Shown here piece after piece: positions 56,763-64,000 of a DNA stretch of 64,000 nt. Position 1 is the first letter of the stretch. Each line of letters begins with the position of its first letter. The stretch comes from Allolobophora icterica (lineage: Eukaryota > Annelida > Clitellata > Crassiclitellata > Lumbricidae), in the NCBI GenBank assembly GCA_963556255.1, contig OY744607.1:44468152-44532151 (forward strand), given 5' to 3'. Made by a program: the position numbers and the translations under genes. The notes beneath the pieces were generated by a model, which worked only from the letters and a program-made list of their open reading frames with translations, was not told where the DNA came from and ran no database searches.

Positions 56763-59265
56763 ACCTAACCCAAACTCTAACCCTAACTCAAACCCTAACC
56801 TAAAGCCTAACCCTAACCAAACCCTAACTTAAACCCTAACCCCAACCAAACCCTAACGCTAACTCAAACGCTAACACAAACCCTAATTTAAACCCTAACC
56901 TAAACCCTAACCCAAACCCTAACCAACACCCTAACCCTTACTCAAACCCTAACTCAAACCCTAACAATAACCAAAACCCTAACTCAAACCCTAACCCTAA
57001 CTTAAACCCTAACCCTAACTCAAACCCTAACTCAAACCATAACCCTAACCCAAACCCTAACTCAAACCCTAACTTAAACCCTAACCCTAACTCAAACCCT
57101 AACTCAAGCCCTAACTTAAACCCTAACTCTAACCCTAACTGAAACCCTAGCCCAAACCCTAACCTTAACCGAAACCCTAACCCTAACTCAAACCCTAACC
57201 CTAACTGAAACGGTAGCCCAAACCCTAACCCTAACTGAAACCATAACCCTAACTGAAACCCTAACCCTAACTGAAACCCTAACCCTAACTGAAACCCTAG
57301 CCCAAACCCTAACCCTAACTGAAACCCTAACCCTAACTCAAACCCTAACCCTAACTCAAACCCTAACCCTAACCGAAACCCTAGTCAAACCCTAACCCTA
57401 ACTGAAACCTTAACCCTAACTGAAACCTTAACCCTAACTGAAACCCTAGCCCAAACCCTAACCCTAACTGAAGCCCTAACCCTAAGTGAAACCCTAACCC
57501 TAACTGAAACCCTAACCCTAACTGAAACCCTAACCCTAACTGAAACCCTAGCCCAAACCCCAACCCTAACTGAAACCCTAACCCTAACTGAAACCCTAGC
57601 CCAAACCCTAACCCTAACTGAAACCCTAACCCTAACTGAAACCCTAACCCTAACTGAAACCCTAGCCCAAACCCTAACCCTAACCGAAACCCTAGCCCAA
57701 ACCCTAACCCTAACTGAAACCCTAACCCTAACTGAAACCCTAGCCCAAACCCTAACCCTAACTGAAACCCTAGCCCAAACCCTAACCCTAACTGAAACCC
57801 CAACCCTAACTGAAACCCTAGCCCAAACCCTAACCCTAACTGAAACCCTAACCCTAACTGAAACCCTAGCCCAAACCCTAACCCTAACTCAAACCCTAAC
57901 TGAAACCCTAACCCTAACTGAAACCCTAGCCCAAACCCTAACTCTAACTGAAACCCTAACCCTAACTGAAACCCTAACCCTAACCGAAACTCTAGTCAAA
58001 CCTAACCCTAACTGAAACCCTAACCCTAACCCTAACTGAAACCCTAGCTCAAACCCTAACCCTAACTGAAACCCTAACTGAAACCCTAACCCTAACCGAA
58101 ACCCTAGTCAAACCCTAACCGAAACCCTAACCCTAACTGAAACCCTAGCTCAAACCTTAACCCTAACTGAAACCCTAACCCTAACTGAAACTCTAACCCT
58201 AACTGAAGCCCTAGTCAAACCCTAACCCTAACTGAAACCCTAGCCCAAACCCTAACCCTAACTGAAACCCTAACCCTAACTGAAACCCTAACCCTAAATG
58301 AAACCCTAGCCCAAACCCTAACCCTAACTGAAACCCTAACCCTAACTGAAACCCTAACCCTAACTGAAACCCTAAGTGAAACCCTAGCCCAAACCCTAAC
58401 TGAAACCCTAACCCTAACTGAAACCCTAGCCCAAACCCTAACCCTAACTGAAACCCTAACCCTAACTGAAACCCTAACCCTAACTGAAACCCTAACCCTA
58501 ACTGAAACCCTAGCCCAAACCCTAACCCTAACTGAAACCCTAACCCTAACTGAAACCCTAGCCCAAACCCTAACCCTAAGTGAAACCCTAACCCTAAGTG
58601 AAACCCTAACCATAACTGAAACCCTAACCCTAACTGAAACCCTAACCCTAAGTGAAACCCTAGCCCAAACCCTAACCCTAACTGAAACCCTAACCCTAAC
58701 TGAAACCCTAGGTCAAACCCTAACCCTAACTGAAACCCTAACCCTAACTGAAACTCTAACCCTAACCCTAACTGAAACCCTAACCCTAACTGAAACCCTA
58801 ACCCAAACCCTAACCCTAACTGAATCCCTAACCCTAACTGAAACCCTAACCCTAACTGAAACCCTAGCCCAAACCCTAACCCTAACTGAAACCCTAACCC
58901 TAGCCCAAACGCTAACCCTAACTGGAACCCTAACCCTAACTGAAACCCTAACCCTAACTGAAACCCTAACCCTAACTGAAACCCTAACCCTAACTGTAAC
59001 CCTAGCCCAAACCCTAACCCTAACTGAATCCCTAACCCTAACTGAAACCCTAGCCCAAACCCAAACCCTAACTGAAACCCTACCCTAACCCTAACTGAAA
59101 CCGTAACCCTAACTGAAACCCTAGCCCAAACCCTAACCCTAACTGAAACCCTAACCCTAACTGAAACCCTAGCCCAAACCCTAACCCTAACTGAAACCCT
59201 AACCCTAACTGAAACCCTAGCCCAAACCCTAACCCTAACTGAAACCCTAACCCTAACTGAAACCC
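56763..59265. repeat. Degenerate telomere-like satellite, C-strand on plus
   Basis: About 2.5 kb of CCCTAA units mixed with AACTGAAA and GCCCAAA spacers, giving 18-bp (CCCTAACCCTAACTGAAA) and 12-bp (CCCTAGCCCAAA) units. The first 350 bp uses CTCAAA/CTTAAA spacers instead. Minus-strand frames such as [10 protein letters not shown] are by-products. On the left it adjoins a (TA)n tract; on the right it cuts into integrase coding sequence. Confidence 0.95.
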
Positions 59266-59267
59266 AC

Positions 59268-59780
59268 AAGACTTACAAAATTTCATGGCCATACAAAAGA
59301 CAACTTTATTCGTTCTCTTGTTTTCTCTTCTCCTAGATGTCCTCCAAACACCGATTCATGTGCCAATTCCATCACTTTAATTCGTCTCTCTTTTGGTAAC
59401 ACTAGTTGTTATATCGTCTGGTCTAATATCTGATATTTTTTATGCAATAAACCGTTGATCACACAGAATTCAGATTCTTTCTCTTGTGCTAACTTCCACC
59501 ACGGCTTCAACAATTCATCCTTTCTCTGTTGCTCTTCGAACTTCGAATCGGCAATCTGCACCTTTTGTTCTTCGTCCATCTCTTCATCTCTGTACAAGTC
59601 TCCTATCTCCACATCGCATTCATTGTCTTCTTCAGTTTCATTTAATTTACCATTCTCGCATGCAGCCATCTCTTGCTCGTTCATTTCTGATGTTACACCA
59701 TCTCGCGATAAGCTTCGTTGCTCATTACTTTCCTTTTCCTCATCACTTGAACTTTCAGTTTCACTCTTCTCATCAAGCAT
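59268..59780 (-). pseudogene. Post-protease region and start of integrase (HHCC zinc-binding part)
   Basis: After MTRAQSRKQ and an acidic spacer comes WWKLAQEKESEFCVINGLLH. An in-frame TAA (59409..59411) follows, then [29 protein letters not shown] and LSFVWP (the HH part). A frame change leads to KFCKSCG (the CC part), where the satellite begins. These are the landmarks of the gypsy integrase N-terminal domain. Confidence 0.8.
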
Positions 59781-60053
59781 TTCCTGTTTCCGACTCTGAG
59801 CTCTCGTCATTACATTTGCTCGTAAATTATTACGTGAGAAGTCGAAACGTGAACAAAGAGTATGATACGCTCTTTGATTTGCTGGTAGCGGATAAGCTGA
59901 AAGAATGTTTACCGCCAGGTCCACTACAGTTTGTATTGTCGAAGGAAGGAACTGACCGTCTCCAAGCTAGTGCAATCGCAGACCTAGCAGACATTCATGT
60001 AAACAATCGAATTGGGTTTGCATTTCCAAATATAAACAGTTATCCTTCTCAAC
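59781..60053 (+). repeat. Left arm (273 bp) of inverted repeat within the gypsy element
   Basis: Reverse complement of 60952..61224 with two mismatches. Each arm carries the same fusion point between antisense post-protease sequence and sense gag sequence. Confidence 0.95.
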
Positions 60054-60370
60054 GTTCAGGAAGCCAAAGCCAGAGTGGAAAGTGGAAAAGTAATCCAGAA
60101 ACAGGGAATCAGTTCAAAGGTAAAGAAGTCAAGGCTATTGTCCCTGTACCCAATGAGAACAGAGAAGTGACGTTTGGTCGTCAAGGATATAACAAATCGC
60201 CAGCGCCGTTTGCCTTCCGCAACACATCGTTTGCACAGTATAAGAGAAATGAAGGAAATGAACAACGAGGTGTGATTGTGAAGCGTTGTCACAACTGTGG
60301 TTCAGATAAACATTTGGTTAAATTTTGTCCAGTTCCAGTGCCAGCAGCTAGTTTTAGCAGAAATCAATAA
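59822..60370 (+). pseudogene. Gag C-terminal part with CCHC zinc knuckle, inverted relative to the element
   Basis: The frame contains NVNKEYDTLFDLLVADKLKE (end of the SCAN-like capsid region), a basic Ser/Gln-rich stretch, then CHNCGSDKHLVKFC, a CX2CX4HX4C nucleocapsid knuckle, and a stop. The upstream part of the open frame (59486-59821) is antisense to the post-protease region and not a real start. Confidence 0.85.
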
Positions 60371-60379
60371 CACACGAGA

Positions 60380-60951
60380 GTGAATTTGATTCAAGTGGTT
60401 AGTGATACAGACAATCAAACCACGGGTCAAGAAAACCAAGAGACTGAAGTAAAGTCAGTAATGAAATGTGGTATTCAAAAAGAAATTCTATTGGATGATG
60501 GAATTCAGAGAGAAGTCGCAGGAAAAGAGGACAGTCGAATATTGAAGAAATCGTTCTTGCAGTATGTCGAGGTCGAAATTCGTGGAGTAGACGGAAAAGA
60601 GCCAGTGAAAGTCAAAGCACTGAGCGACTCGGGTACAGAGATTCCGGTGATTAGTGAAGAATTACTGGAAGGCATAGAGGTGGAACAAATTGGAAAAGTG
60701 AACTTGCAATGTGTGGCAGGAGATGCCATTCCTGCGATGTTAGTGAAAGTTGATGTTAGACTGTGTGGTAGTGACGTGGAAGAAGAGGGATTTCCGCGTA
60801 AAATCCAATGTTCACTCAAACCTTATGTTACCTTGATGTGTGCTAGTATTGCAAAGATGGGCAGTACAGAAAGATTCTTGTTGCATCCAGAGATAATTGC
60901 CGAATTAAAAGCCGTACCACAGATGAAGGTCAAAACGATACAAGAAGATGT
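60380..60951 (+). pseudogene. Retropepsin (aspartic protease) segment
   Basis: VKVKALSDSGTEIPVISEEL gives the D-S-G active site with its hydrophobic flanks, and a second conserved half follows. The true coding stops at VKTIQEDVLRR, where the right inverted-repeat arm begins; the rest of the open frame is antisense gag. Confidence 0.85.
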
Positions 60952-61224
60952 GTTGAGAAGGATAACTGTTTATATTTGGAAATGCAAACCCAATTCGATT
61001 GTTTACATGAATGTCTGCTAGGTCTGCGACTGCACTAGCTTGGAGACGGTCAGTTCCTTCCTTCGACAATACAAACTGTAGTGGACCTGGCGGTAAACAT
61101 TCTTTCAGCTTATCCGCTACCAGCAAATCAAAGAGCGTATCATACTCTTTGTTCACGTTTCGACTTCTCACGTAATAATTTACGAGCAAATGTAATGACG
61201 AGAGCGCAGAGTCGGAAACAGGAA
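60952..61224 (-). repeat. Right arm (273 bp) of inverted repeat within the gypsy element
   Basis: Matches the left arm at about 99%. On its outer side the 19-bp block AAATTATTACGTGAGAAGT is present twice (within the arm and just outside it), marking a rearrangement junction inside gag. Confidence 0.95.
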
Positions 61225-62582
61225 CTTCTCACGTAATAATTTAGCAAGTTCTTCAGTCTTGCCGTAAACATCGTGTAGGTCTCTTCTGTTGTCTTCTTAG
61301 CATCCACAAATCTGGCTCTGTATTCTCTCGAGGTCAATTTAAATTCTTTTAACAAGTGCTGCTTGAATCTGTCATAATTGTCTAGATCATCGAATGACAA
61401 TCTATTCAGAACGGTTCGAGCTTTCGGCGTCATTAAGGGTAGTAATAATTTCACCCAAAACGGACTTTCCACAGCAAAACTGCGAAACGCATTTCTCGAC
61501 TGTTTCAAAATATAATGGCACCTCCATCATATCAGTTGGCATTTTAGGCAATACGTTCTTCATTGCATCGCCTATTTTCTTAATTTTTGACACCAAAGTT
61601 TCACTTTCTTGCTGTTTCCTTTTTTCTGCTTCCCGTTCTTCTCTCATTTGTGTTTCTTTCAATGTCAGTTTTGATTTGTCCATTCTTAGACGTTCTTGTC
61701 TTTCTGTTTCTCCTTTTCCAAACTTTCTTTCTGAAATTTGAGTTCTTCTTGTCTGATCTGTTCTGCGCGTTCCAACTCTAACGTTCGCGCCTTCTCTTTT
61801 TCTTCCACACGCATTCTCTTTGCTTCAAGCTGTTGCTGACGTACCTCTTCATCACTTTTTCTACCCTTTTCAAATTCAATCATCTGCTCCAATCTTCTTC
61901 TTTCAGCATCTTCCCTATCTCTTCTCAACTGTTCTAACTGAATCTCAAACTGATGCTTTTGCAACTCAAGTTCTGCCTTACGCACTTGTTCTGCTTTCTC
62001 TGCTTTCTCTCTCTGAAGACGCAATTCTTCTTGCCTTGCAAGTTCCGCTTTCTCTTCTTTCTCTCTCTGCAAGCGCAAATCTTCTTGCCTTGCAAGTTCC
62101 GCTTTCTCTTCTTTCTCTCTCTGCAAGCGCAATTCTTCTTGCCTTGCAAGTTCCGCTTTCTCTTCTTTCTCTCTCTGCAGACGTTCTGCTTTCTCTTCTT
62201 TCTCTCTCTGAAGACGTAATTCTTCCTGTCTCAGCTCTTTCTCTTCTTGTCTTCGTCTATCTTCTCTTTCTTTCTCTTCGTGTCTGCGTTTCTCCTCTCT
62301 TTCTTTTTCTTCTTGCCTCGTCATCATCATCCACTTCATCAACATCTCCATAGACATAGGCCCAGGAGGTTTTTCAATAGCCTTCTCGACGGCACCGCCA
62401 ACGGCACCTTCTTCTTCGACTTCTTCTTTAACCCACACTTCGGCGAGTTCTTGCATCATGTCACCACGTGACATACCTTCTAATTGTTCCTCTTTAAAAC
62501 CGGCTTTCAACAAACGCTGTTTTAGCCTTTCCGTAGACATCTTCTTAATATCTGCTTGTCTTTCAGCACTTAGTTTCTCCAT
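61225..62582 (-). pseudogene. gag: N-terminal coiled coil and SCAN-like capsid region
   Basis: Starts at ATG 62582 (MEKLSAERQADIKKMSTERL; an N-terminal helical motif seen in SCAN-like gypsy gags). A long Glu/Arg/Lys coiled coil follows, with four 18-residue repeats (about RQEELRLQREKEEKAELA). A stop/frame change near 61685 and another near 61470 break it. The capsid part has FWVKLLLPLMTPKARTVLNR, LSFDDLDNYDRFKQHLLKEF and LTSREYRARF, as in gypsy gag. It ends at the inverted-repeat junction. Confidence 0.85.
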
Positions 62583-62755
62583 CTTACTTGTTTACTTTGG
62601 TGATTTCTCTTTTCAAAGAAGTCACGGTTTTTCTTGGTGTGTGAATCGATAAACAAACGGCATTCTTTTGTATTTGTTCGTGGAAAACAACGAAATTTTT
62701 ATACCTTTTTCTCGTGTCCCACCGTCGTTGATATCGTAGACTCGTCACACAACAC

Positions 62756-62820
62756 CAACCCGTAGATTCTTCTAACACCGTCGTAGATTCCTCTAACACC
62801 GTTGTAGATTCTTCTATCAC
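62756..62820. repeat. 27-bp tandem repeat in the gypsy leader
   Basis: Three copies of GTAGATTCTTCTAACACCGT-type sequence between the primer site and gag. Confidence 0.75.
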
Positions 62821-62863
62821 CTCCTTCGGCGATAAGGTGAATTTTTATCCACCGTGAGTTTTT

Positions 62864-62881
62864 ATCCCACCGCTGCCACCA
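62864..62881 (-). promoter_or_regulatory. Primer-binding site complementary to tRNA-Leu 3' end
   Basis: TGGTGGCAGCGGTGGGAT (minus strand) is the perfect 18-base complement of ATCCCACCGCTGCCACCA, the common eukaryotic tRNA-Leu (AAG/TAG) acceptor end. It lies four bases downstream of the proposed LTR end. Confidence 0.85.
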
Positions 62882-62885
62882 ATAA

Positions 62886-63255
62886 TGTCAACCCTTTCCT
62901 TCTGTTGACAATCCTTCTAATTACTTCCTTGCTTTCTTCGTACTTACGCCTATTTAATGTTCACTGATTCACACTAAATCTACGTATAAGTAGCTTTATT
63001 TCTACTGTGTAGCATAGCCTTCATTGAACACCACCACAGTTTTAATATCTTTTCTTTAAGAAAAGAAATGAATCCAATTTCAACTAGTCAGCAACACTTC
63101 TACAGAGAACACACAAATTCAAACTTCTCCAGTCAGCATAAATCTTCGCGCGCTTCTTAGACAACTGTGCTGTGCGCGTAAGCGAAATCTAATTGTATAC
63201 ATATAGCGCGCGGCTGCCGACATCAGCCAGCCAGGCGCTTAGCTAAAACAGTACA
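62886..63255 (-). mobile_element. 5' LTR of the gypsy element
   Basis: About 370 bp, TGTACTG...GTTGACA on the minus strand, immediately before the primer site. It contains a TATA-like GCTATATGTATAC and a polyadenylation signal AATAAA (62995..63000). The inner edge is fixed by the primer site. The outer edge is an estimate because no second LTR is present. Confidence 0.6.
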
Positions 63256-63382
63256 ACTGAACGTGATACATCTATCGTTCTTATGAGAAGATTCGTGCCT
63301 TGGTAGACAGAGAGTGTGGATGTACGTAAGTACATAGAATTTGTAAGAAGTTAATCGATCTATCAGTAGATTCGAGTATTGT

Positions 63383-63565
<183 letters not shown>

Positions 63566-63765
63566 NNNNNNNNNNNNNNNNNNNNNNNNNNNNNNNNNNN
63601 NNNNNNNNNNNNNNNNNNNNNNNNNNNNNNNNNNNNNNNNNNNNNNNNNNNNNNNNNNNNNNNNNNNNNNNNNNNNNNNNNNNNNNNNNNNNNNNNNNNN
63701 NNNNNNNNNNNNNNNNNNNNNNNNNNNNNNNNNNNNNNNNNNNNNNNNNNNNNNNNNNNNNNNNN
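63566..63765. other. Assembly gap, 200 N
   Basis: Run of N of round length, probably a placeholder. Frames running through it are meaningless. Confidence 0.99.
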
Positions 63766-63767
63766 CC

Positions 63768-64000
63768 CTCCTGGATGTAAGCGCGGCGTTTGACACCGTC
63801 GATCACAAAATCCTGATCAAGTGCCTAGTTATCTCTTTTGGAATCGACAGACGGCCACTGGATTGGCTGTGCTCCTTGCTGAATGGACGGACAATCATGG
63901 TCAAAATCGGCTCAGACTGCACTGCTTGGACACCGGTTCCATTCGGTGTCGCGCAAGGCTCAGCACTGTGGCCGCTTCTTTACATCCTGTATACGGCCGA
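63768..64000 (+). pseudogene. LINE reverse-transcriptase core fragment
   Basis: Reads LLDVSAAFDTVDHKILIKCL, then FGIDRRPLDWLCSLLNGRTI, then FGVAQGSALWPLLYILYTA, the RT palm motifs of CR1/L2/Jockey-type LINEs. The usual PQGSVLGPLLF block has several substitutions (A for P, A for V, W for G), suggesting a decayed copy. It continues beyond the window. Confidence 0.9.

Larger units (their letters stand above)
59268..63255 (-). mobile_element. Broken, internally inverted Ty3/gypsy-type LTR retrotransposon
   Basis: Read on the minus strand, the parts are: a 5' LTR (62886..63255), a tRNA-Leu primer site, a 5' leader, gag with coiled coil and SCAN-like capsid region, then a block holding zinc knuckle and protease in the opposite orientation, then the post-protease region and the start of integrase. 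It is truncated by telomere-like satellite. Stops and frame changes show it is inactive. No reverse transcriptase or 3' LTR is in the window. Confidence 0.85.

Noticed and set aside
57381..59292. [16 protein letters not shown] proteins (up to 352 residues, minus strand)
   Set aside because: Translation of telomere-like satellite; the 18- and 12-bp units are multiples of three, so a frame stays open by chance.
59486..59821. Start of the 294-residue plus-strand ORF
   Set aside because: This part is antisense to the post-protease region; only the part from about 59822 is genuine gag sequence.

Overview
The window is nuclear DNA of an animal, most likely a marine invertebrate. The reasons are a many-exon gene with GT-AG introns, tRNA-derived SINEs, CR1/L2-like LINE pieces, hAT and PIF/Harbinger elements, a Ty3/gypsy element primed by tRNA-Leu, and TTAGGG-type repeats. 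I cannot name the phylum from sequence alone. Position 63566-63765 is a 200-N assembly gap.

Positions 1-46338 hold one gene on the minus strand: midasin (MDN1/Rea1), the giant dynein-like AAA+ ATPase that strips assembly factors from pre-60S ribosomes. I could place 62 coding exons whose splice sites and reading phases all agree, from the start codon at 46338 to an exon still open at position 1. They encode about 3,967 residues: the N-terminal domain, six AAA+ modules and most of the linker. The rest of the linker, the Asp/Glu-rich tail and the MIDAS domain must lie to the left of the window. The introns are crowded with SINEs, LINE ends, a Harbinger element nested in a SINE, very small TTAA-flanked palindromic elements and many minisatellites.

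Positions 46339-64000 show no convincing host gene. This part is a mosaic of mobile elements and satellites. It holds a 2.5-kb hAT-type element (14-bp inverted ends, 8-bp target duplication) whose body is a 25-bp minisatellite. Next come GTCTTG minisatellites, (TG)n and (TA)n tracts, a small MITE in the TA tract and a 211-bp hAT MITE with perfect 8-bp duplications. Then follow a LINE 3' end, 2.5 kb of degenerate telomere-like satellite, and a broken Ty3/gypsy element. The gypsy element has an LTR, a perfect tRNA-Leu primer site, gag, protease and the start of integrase. Its middle is inverted between 273-bp, about 99%-identical arms. After a GA-rich tract and the gap, the window ends in a reverse-transcriptase fragment of a LINE.

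No CRISPR array, operon, rRNA or functional tRNA gene was seen. The most unusual material is the element architecture on the right side. The host gene itself is a conventional, apparently intact MDN1.
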